Assembly (NCBI RefSeq): GCF_036924515.1
Contig: NZ_JAZHRR010000001.1
Coordinates: 6,109,001-6,173,000 of the forward strand
DNA: 64,000 nucleotides
Reading direction: 5' to 3'
From: Bradyrhizobium sp. AZCC 1610
Lineage (GTDB): Bacteria > Pseudomonadota > Alphaproteobacteria > Rhizobiales > Xanthobacteraceae
The notes under the pieces are model-generated. The model saw only the letters and a list, made by a program, of their open reading frames with translations, was not told the DNA's origin and did not search any database. Positions 48,239-57,966 of this stretch are shown here, piece after piece. Numbering within the stretch: position 1 is the stretch's first letter; the number at the start of each line of letters is the position of its first letter. A program made the position numbers and the translations under genes.

Positions 48239-50008
48239 ATGAATCAGCGAACCCCTCTCATCATCTTCGCTCTCGTCATGGCGGCGATCCCGTTCATTCC
48301 GGGCGTCCCGCCGTTCTGGATCGTGCTGCTCAACAATATTGGCCTCGCCGCCCTGGTGGCGATGGGGCTGGTGCTGCTCACCGGCGTCGGCGGCCTCACC
48401 TCGTTCGGCCAGGCCGCGTTTTGCGGCTTCGGCGCCTATACTACGGCGGTACTGACCACGGCCTATGGCGTCTCGCCGTGGCTGACGCTGCCGCTCTCGC
48501 TGCTGGTCAGCGGCATTGCAGCGGTCCTGCTCGGGATCGTCACGGTGCGCTTATCGGGCCATTATCTGCCGCTCGGCACCATCGCCTGGGGTATCGGCCT
48601 GTTCTATCTGTTCAGCAAGCTGGAATTCCTCGGCCGCAATGACGGCATCTCCGGCATTCCCCCACTCTCGATCGGCAATTTCCGGATGCTCGATCCCGGC
48701 ACGATCTATTTCGCGATCTGGATCGCGGTATTGATCTCGGCTTTGCTGACCATGAACCTTCTGGACTCCCGCACCGGCCGCGCCATCCGCGCATTGCGGC
48801 GCGGACACATCGCCGGCGAAGCGTTCGGCGTGCAGACGCCGCGCGCCAAGCTTCTGGTGTTCATCTATGCGGCGGTTCTCGCGGGCCTGTCCGGCTGGCT
48901 CTACGCGCATTTCCAGCGCGCCGCCAACCCGACGCCGTTCGGCGCGCAGGCCGGCATCGAGTATCTGTTCATCGCCGTGGTCGGCGGCGCGGGCTATGTC
49001 TGGGGCGCGGTGCTCGGCGCCGGCATCGTCGTGGTCCTCAAGGAGATCCTGCAGAGCTACCTGCCCTATATCTTTGGCGGTCAGAGCCAGCTCGAGACCA
49101 TCGTGTTCGGCATCCTGCTGGTCGTGCTGCTGCAACTGGCCCCGACCGGCGTCTGGCCCTGGCTGATGGCGCGTCTGCCGATCAAGCCGGCCCGCAAGAT
49201 GCCCGATACGTCGCTTCTCCTTGCCAAGCGCGAGCGCGCACCGGCCTCTGCTGCTGCGCTGCTGCAGATCGAGAAAGCGCGCAAGCAATTCGGCGGCGTG
49301 ATTGCCGTCAACGACGTTTCCTTCGACGTCCAGGCCCGCGAGATCGTCGCCCTGATCGGGCCCAACGGCGCCGGCAAGAGCACGACCTTCAACCTGATCA
49401 CGGGCGTGCTGACCACGACCGGCGGCACCATCTCGGTACTCGGCCGCAAGGTCGACAACGCGCCGCCGCAGGAGGTGGTAAAACTCGGCGTTGCGCGCAC
49501 CTTCCAGCACGTCAAGCTGGTGCCCGACATGACCGTGCTGGAGAACGTCGCGATCGGCGCGCACCTGCGCGGGTCTTCCGGCGCGATCGCCAGCATGTTC
49601 CGGCTGGACCGCGCCGATGAGGCGAAACTGCTCGCGGAAGCCGCGCGGCAGATCGAGCGCGTCGGCCTCGGCGACCAGATCGATCAGCTGGCGGGAAGCC
49701 TGTCGCTCGGCCAGCAGCGCATCGTCGAAATCGCCCGCGCGCTATGCGTCGATCCATTGCTGCTGCTGCTCGACGAGCCGGCCGCCGGACTGCGTCACAT
49801 GGAGAAGCAGCGGCTCGCCGCACTCCTGCGGCAGTTGCGCGACGGCGGCATGTCGGTGCTGCTGGTCGAGCACGACATGGGTTTTGTGATGGATCTCGCC
49901 GACCGCATCGTGGTGCTGGATTTCGGCACCAAGATCGCCGAGGGCACGCCGGCCGCGATCAAGACCAATCCCGATGTGATCAAGGCCTATCTCGGAGCTA
50001 CCGCATGA
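48239..50008 (+). CDS. LivM-LivG fusion: permease plus ATP-binding protein on one chain
   Basis: 589 residues. Residues about 1-310 are a LivM permease ([17 protein letters not shown] and R-A-I-R-A-L-R-R-G), then a short cytoplasmic linker, then a full LivG ATPase from about 340: Walker [10 protein letters not shown] (about 374-382), signature [13 protein letters not shown] and Walker [11 protein letters not shown] (Asp about 512). The chain is continuous with no stop between the halves. The frame is open far upstream over the livH-like gene, but the ATG at 48239 starts the LivM homology. The next gene starts in an ATGA overlap. Confidence 0.92.
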   Translation: MNQRTPLIIFALVMAAIPFIPGVPPFWIVLLNNIGLAALVAMGLVLLTGVGGLTSFGQAAFCGFGAYTTAVLTTAYGVSPWLTLPLSLLVSGIAAVLLGIVTVRLSGHYLPLGTIAWGIGLFYLFSKLEFLGRNDGISGIPPLSIGNFRMLDPGTIYFAIWIAVLISALLTMNLLDSRTGRAIRALRRGHIAGEAFGVQTPRAKLLVFIYAAVLAGLSGWLYAHFQRAANPTPFGAQAGIEYLFIAVVGGAGYVWGAVLGAGIVVVLKEILQSYLPYIFGGQSQLETIVFGILLVVLLQLAPTGVWPWLMARLPIKPARKMPDTSLLLAKRERAPASAAALLQIEKARKQFGGVIAVNDVSFDVQAREIVALIGPNGAGKSTTFNLITGVLTTTGGTISVLGRKVDNAPPQEVVKLGVARTFQHVKLVPDMTVLENVAIGAHLRGSSGAIASMFRLDRADEAKLLAEAARQIERVGLGDQIDQLAGSLSLGQQRIVEIARALCVDPLLLLLDEPAAGLRHMEKQRLAALLRQLRDGGMSVLLVEHDMGFVMDLADRIVVLDFGTKIAEGTPAAIKTNPDVIKAYLGATA

Positions 50009-50736
50009 GCGCGCTGTTATCGGTCTCCGACGCCCATGTTTCCTACGGCAAGGTCGAAGCCGTGCGTTCGGTTTCGCTCGACGTCGCCGACAACGAAATC
50101 GTCACCATCATCGGCGCCAACGGCGCCGGCAAGACCACGCTGCTGAACGCCATCATGGGCGTGCTGCCGCTCAGGGGTGGTGCAGCGTTCGCGGGCGACG
50201 ACATGGCTCCGCTCGACATCGAGGATCGCGTCGCGGCGGGCTTGTGTCTCGTGCCCGAGCACCGCGAATTGTTCGGCACCATGAATGTCGAGGACAATCT
50301 GCAACTCGGCGCGTTCCGGATTCCGAAGGCCACGGCCGCAAGATCGTTCGAGCGCGTCTATACGCTGTTTCCGCGGCTGAAGGAGCGGCGCAAGCAATTG
50401 GCCGGCACGCTTTCCGGCGGCGAGCAGCAGATGCTGGCGATGGGCCGCGCCCTGATGGGCGCGCCAAAGCTGTTGATGCTGGACGAACCGAGCCTCGGCC
50501 TCGCCCCGATTATCGTCGCCGACATCTTCCGCACCATCGGCGAACTGCGCGCCGCCGGCGTCTCGGTGCTGCTGGTCGAGCAGAACGCGCAAGCCGCCCT
50601 GCAGATCGCCGACCGCGCTTACGTCATGGAGCTCGGCGAATTCATCCTGTCCGGACCGGCAAAGGATATCGCCAGCAACCAGCGGGTCGCGGCGAGCTAT
50701 CTCGGCTTCCAGCACGAGGGCGCGAGCGCGGTCTAG
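50005..50736 (+). CDS. branched-chain amino acid-type ABC transporter ATP-binding protein (LivF-like)
   Basis: 243 residues with Walker A G-A-N-G-A-G-K-T-T, V-P-E-H-R-E-L-F-G, L-S-G-G-E-Q-Q-M-L-A-M-G-R and L-M-L-D-E-P-S-L-G-L-A-P. It overlaps the LivM-LivG fusion by 4 bases (ATGA). It completes the ATPase pair of this importer; the binding protein is on the opposite strand just downstream. Confidence 0.94.
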   Translation: MSALLSVSDAHVSYGKVEAVRSVSLDVADNEIVTIIGANGAGKTTLLNAIMGVLPLRGGAAFAGDDMAPLDIEDRVAAGLCLVPEHRELFGTMNVEDNLQLGAFRIPKATAARSFERVYTLFPRLKERRKQLAGTLSGGEQQMLAMGRALMGAPKLLMLDEPSLGLAPIIVADIFRTIGELRAAGVSVLLVEQNAQAALQIADRAYVMELGEFILSGPAKDIASNQRVAASYLGFQHEGASAV

Positions 50737-50786
50737 ATTGACCGCGCCCGTTCCTGAACTCTCGAAGTCTCGCGTGACGCCCGCCC

Positions 50787-51938
50787 TCACTTCGCCGGGA
50801 CGTATTTGCCGTCCTTTACCGTCAAAATGATGCGCGAGCGGTCGTCGAGGCCGTAGCGATCTTTTTCGGTGAAGTTGTAGACGCCCTGGCTGGCCGCGAT
50901 TTCCTTCTCCGTGAGCAGCGCCTGGCGGATCGCCTCGCGGAATTCCGGCGTTCCCGGCTTGGCCTTCTTCAGCGCCACCGGCACCACGCGCTTGAGCACT
51001 TCGAACGCGTCGTAGGAATGGCCGGCGAACTGGCTGCGGCTGTTGGCGCCATACTTGGCTTCATAGGCGGTGTTGAGCGCAAGCCCCGGCTTCTTGGTCA
51101 GCGCGCTGTCGGGCTGGGTTTCCGGCGACATCACCGGACCTGAGGCCATGATCACGCCTTCAGCCGCCGCACCTGCGATGCGGATGAAGTCCATGCTGGC
51201 GGCGCCGTGGGTCTGGTAGATCAGGCCCTTGTAGCCGCGCTCGCGCAGCGTGGTCTGCGGCAGCGCCGCGGCGGTGCCGGAGGCGCCGACCAGGATCGCA
51301 TCGGGATTGGCGGCGACCAGCTTCAGCACCTGGCCTGCCACCGACGTATCCGGACGCGCGAAGCGCTCTTCGGTGGCGAGCGTCATTCCCATCGGAATCG
51401 CCTGGTTCTTGAAATCGTTGAACCAGAGGTCACCGTAGGAATCGGAGTAGCCGATATAGCCGACGGACTTGATGCCGTGCGCCTTCATGTGCTCGTAGAG
51501 CACCTTGCCCATGATCGGAATCGGCTGCGGCATGGCGACCGACCACTTGATGCGCGCTTCGTTGATCGGGAACGGCGCGAGGCCGATATGGGGAATGCCG
51601 GCCTCGTTCGCCACGGTAGAGACCGCGACCGTCGAGGGCGTCGTCGAGGAGCCCATGATGATGTCGGCCTTGGATTCGGTGACGAACCGCCGCGTGTTGG
51701 TGGTAGCGGTAGTCGGATCGCCGCCGTCGTCGAGCGTGATGATCTTGATCGGCACACCGCCGATTTCCTTCGGCACGAAATCGAGCGAGTTGCGCTCGGG
51801 AATGCCGAGCGCCGCGGCGGGACCCGTCGTGGTGATGGAAATGCCGACGACAATCTCGTTGGTCTGCGCCGTGGCTGGCAAGCCAGTTAGCGCCAGCGCC
51901 GCCACAACAGACGCCGCGGACAGAAAAGTTTTCTTCAT
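50787..51938 (-). CDS. Liv-type periplasmic substrate-binding protein
   Basis: 383 residues. Signal peptide M-K-K-T-F-L-S-A-A-S-V then a hydrophobic core ending A-T-A-Q; mature start T-N-E-I-V-V-G-I-S-I-T-T-T-G-P-A-A-A-L-G. It belongs to a subgroup of these binding proteins often found beside aromatic-acid genes, unlike the two copies at 40-42.7 kb. It is transcribed toward the liv operon, after the thioesterase, and probably serves that importer for an aromatic acid (inference). Confidence 0.9.
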   Translation of the reverse strand: MKKTFLSAASVVAALALTGLPATAQTNEIVVGISITTTGPAAALGIPERNSLDFVPKEIGGVPIKIITLDDGGDPTTATTNTRRFVTESKADIIMGSSTTPSTVAVSTVANEAGIPHIGLAPFPINEARIKWSVAMPQPIPIMGKVLYEHMKAHGIKSVGYIGYSDSYGDLWFNDFKNQAIPMGMTLATEERFARPDTSVAGQVLKLVAANPDAILVGASGTAAALPQTTLRERGYKGLIYQTHGAASMDFIRIAGAAAEGVIMASGPVMSPETQPDSALTKKPGLALNTAYEAKYGANSRSQFAGHSYDAFEVLKRVVPVALKKAKPGTPEFREAIRQALLTEKEIAASQGVYNFTEKDRYGLDDRSRIILTVKDGKYVPAK

Positions 51939-52027
51939 TCATTCCTCCCTTGGATTATCTATTTATCGTTTTAAGCAAAGTCTCGTGGACTATTCAGCCC
52001 CTTCTTTAGGTCATGCGCAGGCCTAAG

Positions 52028-52447
52028 TCAGCCCCGCATGAACCGCTCGATGATCTCCTGCGGCATCGGGGCCGATTTGAGCTTCGCGGGATCGTCCGGA
52101 TGCTTGCCGACCAGCACGCGGGTCTCGAACGCCTCGATCGCCAACGCCTCGCCCTTGAACACGTTGTGGACCACCTCGAAAGAGGATCGCTTGAAGCTCT
52201 CGATCCGGCTTTCGATTCTGATCCAGTCGCCATGGGTCGAGGGGATGTGGAATTTCGCCCGCGTGTCCACCATGGGGATGCCGACCAGGCCATATTTGTG
52301 GATGAGGTCCTGCTTCGAATAACCGGCCGCTTCGAACATGATCGACGTCGAATCGTCGAACATCGCGAAATAACGCGGGTAGTAGACGATGTTGGCGGGG
52401 TCGCAGTCGCCCCACTGGATCTGCACGTCGCGCCGGTTGACGAACAT
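52028..52447 (-). CDS. acyl-CoA thioesterase, 4-hydroxybenzoyl-CoA thioesterase type
   Basis: Hotdog-fold hydrolase of 139 residues. The N-terminal catalytic sequence W-G-D-C-D-P-A-N-I-V-Y-Y-P-R-Y is very close to the Asp-containing motif of the Pseudomonas 4-hydroxybenzoyl-CoA thioesterase. It starts 9 bases after the SDR stop. In this operon it may release 4-hydroxybenzoate or a similar aromatic acid from CoA so that PobA can act on it (inference). Confidence 0.88.
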   Translation of the reverse strand: MFVNRRDVQIQWGDCDPANIVYYPRYFAMFDDSTSIMFEAAGYSKQDLIHKYGLVGIPMVDTRAKFHIPSTHGDWIRIESRIESFKRSSFEVVHNVFKGEALAIEAFETRVLVGKHPDDPAKLKSAPMPQEIIERFMRG

Positions 52448-52456
52448 GGGATATCC

Positions 52457-53218
52457 CTAGCGCGGCGCCATGCGAAGCGCGGCATCGAGCCGCACCACTT
52501 CGCCGTTCAGGTAAGGATTGTCGATCATGTGCAGCGCCAGCGAGGCAAACTCATCGGCCTGACCGAGCCGGCGCGGGAACGGGATCGAAGCGGCAAGCGA
52601 ATCCTGCGCTTCCTGCGGCAGGTTGGCGAGCAGCGGCGTGAGGAATAGGCCCGGCGCGATCGTCAGCACGCGAATGCCGAATTGCGCCAGTTCGCGCGCG
52701 ATCGGCAACGTCATGGCGACGATGCCGCCCTTCGAGGCCGAATAGGCTGATTGCCCGATCTGGCCGTCATAGGCCGCGACCGAGGCAGTAGAGATCACCA
52801 CGCCGCGCTCGCCCGTTGCAAGCGGCTCCAGCTTCGACATGCCTGCCGTCGCCAGCCGCAGCATGTTGAAGGAGCCGATCAGGTTGACCTTGATCACCTT
52901 CTCGAAGTCGCCGAGTGCCATCGGACCATCTTTGCCGATCACGCGCTTGGCGACGCCGATGCCGGCGCAGTTCACCAGCACGCGCGCCGGGCCGTGGGCC
53001 GCCGCAGCCTTGGCGATTGCGGCTTCCGCCGAGGCCGCGTCGGAAACGTCGCAGGTCACGGCGACGCCGCCGATCTCGGCAGCGACGGCCTCAGCAAGGT
53101 TGGCGTTGAGATCGCAGACCGCGACCTTGGCGCCCTGCGCCGCGAGCCGGCGCGCGGTCGCCGCGCCCAATCCCGATGCGCCGCCGGTGACGATGGCGGC
53201 CTGATCCTTCAACTGCAT
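52457..53218 (-). CDS. SDR family NAD-dependent 3-hydroxyacyl-CoA dehydrogenase-like protein
   Basis: 253 residues. T-G-G-A-S-G-L-G-A-A (about 11-20), N-C-A-G-I-G, S-T-A-S-V-A-A-Y-D-G-Q-I-G-Q-S-A-Y-S-A-S-K-G with catalytic Tyr at about 155. The G-Q-I-G-Q-x-A-Y-S-A-S-K-G block is typical of type-10 hydroxysteroid/3-hydroxyacyl-CoA dehydrogenases. In the operon with feruloyl-CoA synthase and a crotonase it would fit oxidation of an aryl 3-hydroxypropanoyl-CoA. Confidence 0.88.
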   Translation of the reverse strand: MQLKDQAAIVTGGASGLGAATARRLAAQGAKVAVCDLNANLAEAVAAEIGGVAVTCDVSDAASAEAAIAKAAAAHGPARVLVNCAGIGVAKRVIGKDGPMALGDFEKVIKVNLIGSFNMLRLATAGMSKLEPLATGERGVVISTASVAAYDGQIGQSAYSASKGGIVAMTLPIARELAQFGIRVLTIAPGLFLTPLLANLPQEAQDSLAASIPFPRRLGQADEFASLALHMIDNPYLNGEVVRLDAALRMAPR

Positions 53219-53253
53219 GGTGCTCTCCCTGACAAGCTCTTGTGCGAATTCGG

Positions 53254-55140
53254 CTACAACGTAATCACCTGCGCCGGCGGCGCGGGCGAATAAATCTCCT
53301 CGATCAGCGCGCTGCGATTTTCCAGCACCGCGCGCTGGTTGATCGAGCCCTTGTCGGTGACCTCGCCGCGATCGATCGACAGCGGTGCATCGAGCAGCAC
53401 CGCGCGCGTGATCCGGGTCGACGAGCCCGTGGCGCCAGCCACCAGCTTCTGGAAGCGTTCGCGGAAGGCCGCAACAATCAGCGGGTCGGAAGCCGCGGCG
53501 GCCAGGTCGTCTGATGGAAGCGTGGGATTGATCAGGCGGCAGCCATCGAGGTCGAGCACCACCAGCGCCGATATTTCGTCGCGGTTGATGCCGGCAATGA
53601 CGACGTCACGCACCAAGGGCGCACAGGCCGTAACGAAGCGCGCGCGCAACGGGCCGACGCTGACCCAGGTCCCGCTGGCGAGCTTGAAGTCTTCGCCGAT
53701 CCGGCCATCGAAATCGAAGCCGGCGTCGAAATTATCAGGGTCGGCCGGCTTGAGCGCATCGCCCATTTTGTAGAAGCCTTCTTCGTCGAAGGCCTTCGCG
53801 GTCATATCCGGCTGACGCCAGTAGCCCGGCATGACGTTCGGTCCTTTGGCGCGAACCTCCAGCTTGCCGTTGTTGGGCACGAGCTTTGCGTCATTACCCA
53901 GCACCGGCAGTCCGACATGGCCGGAGCGGCTGGTGAGCGGATTGACCGACATGAAGAACGGCGCCGTCTCGGTGGCGCCAAGGCCGGTCAGCATCGGCAC
54001 GCGATAGCCGGTTTCCTGCACCGAAAGTTCATCGAGGCTATTCCAGACAAAGGCGGACAGCGCCGCGCCCGAGAAGAACATCGCATGGAGGCGAGCAAAG
54101 AATTTCTTCCGCAAGCCTGCATCGTCGCGCAGATAGGGCAGCAGCGATTCGTAACCCTTGGGCACGTTGAAATAGACCGTCGGCGAAATCTCCTGGAGAT
54201 TGCGCACGGTCTCCTCGATGCCGCCGGGCATCGGCTTGCCCTCGTCGAGATACATCGAGCCGCCATTATACAGCGTCAGCCCGATATTGTGATTGCCGCC
54301 GAACGTATGATTCCATGGCAGCCAGTCGACGATGACGGGCGGCTCATCCTTCAAAAACGCCAAGGTCTCGCGCAGCATCACCTGATTGGCGCAGATCATG
54401 CGCTGGGTATTGATGACGGCCTTCGGGTTACCCGTCGAGCCCGATGTCAGCAGGAACTTTGCGATCGTCTCCGGACCGATGGCCTCGTGCACGGCATCGA
54501 GGCGCGGATGCAACGGCGCAGCCATCAGATCAGCCAGCGCAGTGACGTCGCGGCCGGGCACGGCGCCGCGCGACGCCGCGATTTCGGTGCCGAAGGACAC
54601 GTTGGCGGCCAGCGCATCGGCGAATTTCGTGGCGTCGTCGGTGAAAACGAGGCCCGGCGTCAACAGCTTCATCAGATAGCCGAGCTTGCCGTAGTCCCGC
54701 GACACCAGCGAATAGGCCGGCGATACCGGACAGAAGGGAATCCCGGCATAGAGCGCGCCGAACGCGATCAATGCATGATCGACCGAGTTGCCGGAGAGAA
54801 TGACGACCGGCTTCGCGGCCGAAAGGCCGCGCGCCAGCAGCGCGGATGCGATGTGCCGCGACGACGCGAGCAGCTCTGCATAGGTGATCTGCCGCCAGCC
54901 CCGTGCGGCGTTCCGCTCGGCCATGAAGATCCGATCGGGCGCGGCCGCGGCCCAATGATGCAGGCGGTCGGTGATGCGCACCGGATAGTCGCGCAACTGC
55001 GCTTTTGGGCGCAGATAGATAGTGCCATCGTCGCGGCGCTCGATATGCACCGCGGGGGTGCCGAACGAGATCGGGCGCAGCGGATGATCGGCGCGCGCGG
55101 CTGAATCGGTCAAGGCGGACATGCTGGGCTTGGCGCTCAT
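53254..55140 (-). CDS. fcs: feruloyl-CoA synthase
   Basis: AMP-forming aryl-CoA ligase, 628 residues, within the length range of bacterial Fcs proteins. Motifs: L-L-T-S-G-S-T-G-N-P-K-A-V (about 232-244), D-W-L-P-W-N-H-T-F-G-G-N-H-N characteristic of the feruloyl-CoA synthase subfamily, L-G-A-T-E-T-A-P, and K-L-A-S-G-T-W-V near the C-terminal domain, where acetate and fatty-acid ligases differ. It should activate ferulate, p-coumarate or caffeate. One base separates its ATG from the crotonase stop upstream. Confidence 0.9.
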   Translation of the reverse strand: MSAKPSMSALTDSAARADHPLRPISFGTPAVHIERRDDGTIYLRPKAQLRDYPVRITDRLHHWAAAAPDRIFMAERNAARGWRQITYAELLASSRHIASALLARGLSAAKPVVILSGNSVDHALIAFGALYAGIPFCPVSPAYSLVSRDYGKLGYLMKLLTPGLVFTDDATKFADALAANVSFGTEIAASRGAVPGRDVTALADLMAAPLHPRLDAVHEAIGPETIAKFLLTSGSTGNPKAVINTQRMICANQVMLRETLAFLKDEPPVIVDWLPWNHTFGGNHNIGLTLYNGGSMYLDEGKPMPGGIEETVRNLQEISPTVYFNVPKGYESLLPYLRDDAGLRKKFFARLHAMFFSGAALSAFVWNSLDELSVQETGYRVPMLTGLGATETAPFFMSVNPLTSRSGHVGLPVLGNDAKLVPNNGKLEVRAKGPNVMPGYWRQPDMTAKAFDEEGFYKMGDALKPADPDNFDAGFDFDGRIGEDFKLASGTWVSVGPLRARFVTACAPLVRDVVIAGINRDEISALVVLDLDGCRLINPTLPSDDLAAAASDPLIVAAFRERFQKLVAGATGSSTRITRAVLLDAPLSIDRGEVTDKGSINQRAVLENRSALIEEIYSPAPPAQVITL

Positions 55141-55141
55141 G

Positions 55142-55942
55142 TCAGGTCGGCTTCACCTTTGCGGTCTTGTGGTCGAGAAACGCGCGAATGCGGCGCTTTG
55201 CCTCTTTGTCGCTCTGCGCCACGGTCGCCATCAGGGATTCCATCAGCAGGCCGGTCTGCGGATTGGCCTCCGCGATCATCGGCAACGCCTGCAGCACGGC
55301 GAAATTGGTCAGCGGCGCATTCGCAGCGACTCGCTCAGCCAGTTCCAGCGCCTTCGGCAGCGCGCCGCCGGCGTCCGTGAGGTATTGCGAGAAACCGTAG
55401 GCCGAGCCTTCAGTGGCCGAATAGACCCGGCCGGTGAGCATCATGTCGATCATCCGCGCCACGCCGATCAGCCGCGGCAGCCGCACCGACCCGCCGCCGC
55501 CGACGAAGATACCACGCTGGCCCTCCGGCAGCGCGAAATAGGCTGATGGTTCGGCGACACGGATATGCGCCGCGCAGGCCAGCTCCAGGCCCCCGCCGAT
55601 CACCGCGCCCTTCAGCGCCGCGATCACGGGAACGCGGCTATATTGGATGCGGTCGAATACCCGGTGCCACATCTGGGAGTGCCGCAGGCCCTCGGTGGCG
55701 TCGTGCTCGGTCAGTTCGGACAGATCGAGGCCGGAGGAGAAATGGTCGCCGACGCCATGGATGACCACGGCGCCGATGCCTTCAGGAAGATGGGAGAAGC
55801 AATCCTGGATCGCCAGGATGATGCCGTCGTTCAGCGCATTGCGCTTGGCCGGGCGGTTGAGGCCCACGGTCAGCACCGCGCCCTTCTGCTCGATCGTGAG
55901 CAGGTCGGATTGACCCGCAGCGGCGGAGGAGGCGTTTCCCAT
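55142..55942 (-). CDS. crotonase/enoyl-CoA hydratase family protein
   Basis: 266 residues. Crotonase signals: L-N-R-P-A-K-R-N-A-L, oxyanion hole S-S-G-L-D-L and A-V-I-G-G-G-L-E-L-A, and a Glu in A-L-P-E-G-Q-R-G-I-F followed by V-G-G-G-G-S-V-R-L-P-R. This is not the sequence of the classical feruloyl-CoA hydratase/aldolase Ech, so simple hydration of an aryl-acrylyl-CoA is the favoured reading. It is the first gene of the operon crotonase-fcs-SDR-thioesterase(-binding protein), with a putative operator 28 bases upstream. Confidence 0.88.
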   Translation of the reverse strand: MGNASSAAAGQSDLLTIEQKGAVLTVGLNRPAKRNALNDGIILAIQDCFSHLPEGIGAVVIHGVGDHFSSGLDLSELTEHDATEGLRHSQMWHRVFDRIQYSRVPVIAALKGAVIGGGLELACAAHIRVAEPSAYFALPEGQRGIFVGGGGSVRLPRLIGVARMIDMMLTGRVYSATEGSAYGFSQYLTDAGGALPKALELAERVAANAPLTNFAVLQALPMIAEANPQTGLLMESLMATVAQSDKEAKRRIRAFLDHKTAKVKPT

Positions 55943-55970
55943 GGGTCTGTATTACTTCCTGTGCAGAATA

Positions 55971-55985
55971 GTTATATTCTATAAC
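55971..55985. promoter_or_regulatory. inverted-repeat operator before the crotonase-fcs operon
   Basis: Perfect GTTATA-TTC-TATAAC, only 28 bases upstream of the crotonase ATG and overlapping TATA-like promoter bases. Nearly the same sequence occurs before pobA (59738-59752), and a degenerate form lies at the MarR gene (47070-47084). Confidence 0.65.
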
Positions 55986-56015
55986 CATTGGCAGGAGAGT
56001 CAACAAGGCTGGCTC

Positions 56016-56155
56016 GTGTCCCGGACGCGGTGCAGCGCATCTACGCTGCTCCGCAGAGCCGGGACCTATGCAGCATGGACCCCGGACCAGCAGTGCACCG
56101 CCGGAATCGCGCGAAGCGCGATCCCGAGCGCGCTGCACTGCATCCGGGGAGCACG
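56016..56155. repeat. intergenic palindromic repeat, family A
   Basis: GTGTCCCGGACGCGGTGCAG at the left and CTGCATCCGGGGAGCACG at the right, inverted, with CCGCAGAGCCGGGACC and GGACCCCGGACC blocks inside. It separates the crotonase operon start from the DUF3237 gene end. Confidence 0.8.
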
Positions 56156-56174
56156 CAGCCTCAATGGTCGCTAT

Positions 56175-56636
56175 CTACAGCACCTGATGCACGTCGATGA
56201 CGACGCGGTCGGCGTGGCGGGCGACGGAGCCGATGAACAGGTTTTCCATCAGCCAGCGGTATTTCGCGGCCCCGGTCTCGAACCGCGGCACGGTGCGGCA
56301 ATAGATCAGTTTCGGGTCGACCGGCTCGCCGCGCTTGAGCTTCTGCAACAGATCGACCGGGCCGAAGCGCAGGCCCTTGTTCTCGACATAGACCACCGCG
56401 CCGTCGTCGGTTTCGAAGGCGTATTTCGCCTCAAGCTCGATCAGTTCGTTCGGCCGGATGATCTGGAAGTCGGCGCCGAAGGGGCAGACCTTGCCGTTGA
56501 TCCCCTCCCCCCGCACCTCGCCACCGATGATCGGAATGATCCGGCGCACGCCGGTGCCGATCTCGCCGGCCGAGGTTACCTCGCCGATCCGCGCGGTGAT
56601 GGTGAAGACGTACCTGGTCGAAAGCTGCGGGGTCAT
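56175..56636 (-). CDS. DUF3237 domain protein of unknown function
   Basis: 153 residues, cytosolic by appearance. Family features: I-G-E-V-T-S-A-G-E-I-G-T-G-V-R-R-I-I-P-I-I-G-G near the N-terminus, G-A-D-F-Q-I-I, an E-A-K-Y-A-F-E-T-D-D-G-A block, and Y-C-R-T-V-P-R-F-E-T-G-A-A-K-Y-R-W-L. The ATG at 56636 lies 8 bases after the TRAP permease stop, so it is co-transcribed with the TRAP importer and may have a role with the imported compound. Its frame runs upstream over the permease gene, but that part is a shadow. Confidence 0.85.
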   Translation of the reverse strand: MTPQLSTRYVFTITARIGEVTSAGEIGTGVRRIIPIIGGEVRGEGINGKVCPFGADFQIIRPNELIELEAKYAFETDDGAVVYVENKGLRFGPVDLLQKLKRGEPVDPKLIYCRTVPRFETGAAKYRWLMENLFIGSVARHADRVVIDVHQVL

Positions 56637-56644
56637 CTCGTGCT

Positions 56645-57961
56645 CTATCCAGCCATGCGTTGCGGCAACCACAGCGCCAGGATCGGAAATGCGATCAGGA
56701 TCACCAGCCGGATCAGGTCCGTCACGACGAACGGCATCACGCCGCGGAAGATCGTGGAGAACGACACGTCCTTGACGACGCTCTTGATGACAAAGACATT
56801 CATGCCGATCGGCGGCGAGATGAGGCCGAGTTCGACCGTCATCACGATGATCACGCCGAACCAGATCGGATCGAAGCCGAGATGGATGATGACCGGAAAG
56901 ATGATCGGCACCGTGAGGATGATCATCGCCATGGCGTCCATCAGGCAACCGAGTACCAGATACATCACCATGATAAGGGCGAGGATGCCGTAGGGACCGA
57001 GCCCGAGGCCGGTGAGAAGTTCTGTGACCTTCTGTGGGGTCTGCGTCACCGTCAGGAAATAGCCGAAGATCAGCGCACCGATCAGCACCGTGAACACCGC
57101 AGCTGCGGTGCGGGTCGCCTGCAGCAGCGAGTTCAGGATTTTTTCCTTGTCGAGCCGCCCGGTGAGCACGCCGATCAGAAACGCGCCGGTGGCGCCGACG
57201 CCGCCCGCCTCGGTGGGCGTGAAGCGCGGCAGGAACGGCAGGCCGTAGAGCCCGCCGATGACGAAAACAAACAGCAGCACCGGCGCCCAGATGTTCTTCA
57301 GGCCGGCAAAGCGCTCGCGCCATTTGGTCTGCGGACCCGTCGGCAGGAAGTCCGGCCGAAACCAGCCGATCACTGCGATCGTAAGCATGTACATCGCAAT
57401 AGCGAGCAGGCCGGGAATGATGCCGGCGATGAACAGCTTGCCGATGTCCTGCTCGGTGATGATGCCGTAGACGGCGAGCACGGTCGACGGCGGCAGCATG
57501 GCGCCCAGCGTGCCGCCGGCCGCGATCACGCCGGTGGCAAAGGATTGCGGATAGCCGTAGCGCCGCATTTCCGGATAGGCCACCGCCGAAAACGTCGCGG
57601 CGGTGGCGACCGACGAGCCGCAGATCGCGGCAAAGCCGCCACAGGCCCCGACCGTTGCAATGCCGAGCCCGCCGCGCAAATGGCCGACAAAACCGTTGGC
57701 GGCGCGAAACAGCTCACGGCTCATGCCGGAATTGGTGACGAACGCCCCCATCAAAAGGAACATCGGAATCACGCCGAAAGTGTAGTCGGTCACCGTACGC
57801 ATCGAGGTCTGGCCGACCATTTTCAGCGCCGGCGCGAAGCCGACCAGATAACCGAAGCCGCAGACGCCGACGAGGCCCATCGCCATGCCGACGGGCACGC
57901 GCAGCAGCATCAGCGCAAACAGCGCGACAAATCCGAGGACGGCGACGGCATCGGTGCTCAT
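56645..57961 (-). CDS. TRAP transporter large permease (DctM family)
   Basis: 438 residues, twelve or so membrane segments. Family sequences A-L-M-L-L-R-V-P-V-G-M-A-M-G, P-M-F-L-L-M-G-A-F, G-G-T-L-G-A-M-L-P-P-S-T-V-L-A-V-Y-G and G-L-I-S-P-P-I-G-M-N-V-F-V-I. It forms the Na+-driven uptake channel with the small permease 5 bases upstream. Confidence 0.94.
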   Translation of the reverse strand: MSTDAVAVLGFVALFALMLLRVPVGMAMGLVGVCGFGYLVGFAPALKMVGQTSMRTVTDYTFGVIPMFLLMGAFVTNSGMSRELFRAANGFVGHLRGGLGIATVGACGGFAAICGSSVATAATFSAVAYPEMRRYGYPQSFATGVIAAGGTLGAMLPPSTVLAVYGIITEQDIGKLFIAGIIPGLLAIAMYMLTIAVIGWFRPDFLPTGPQTKWRERFAGLKNIWAPVLLFVFVIGGLYGLPFLPRFTPTEAGGVGATGAFLIGVLTGRLDKEKILNSLLQATRTAAAVFTVLIGALIFGYFLTVTQTPQKVTELLTGLGLGPYGILALIMVMYLVLGCLMDAMAMIILTVPIIFPVIIHLGFDPIWFGVIIVMTVELGLISPPIGMNVFVIKSVVKDVSFSTIFRGVMPFVVTDLIRLVILIAFPILALWLPQRMAG

Positions 57962-57966
57962 GCTGC

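Noticed and set aside
50726..50747. Hairpin GCGCGGTC-TAGATT-GACCGCGC at the end of the livF-like gene
   Set aside because: A good stem, but no T-run follows on either strand, so I did not call it a terminator.
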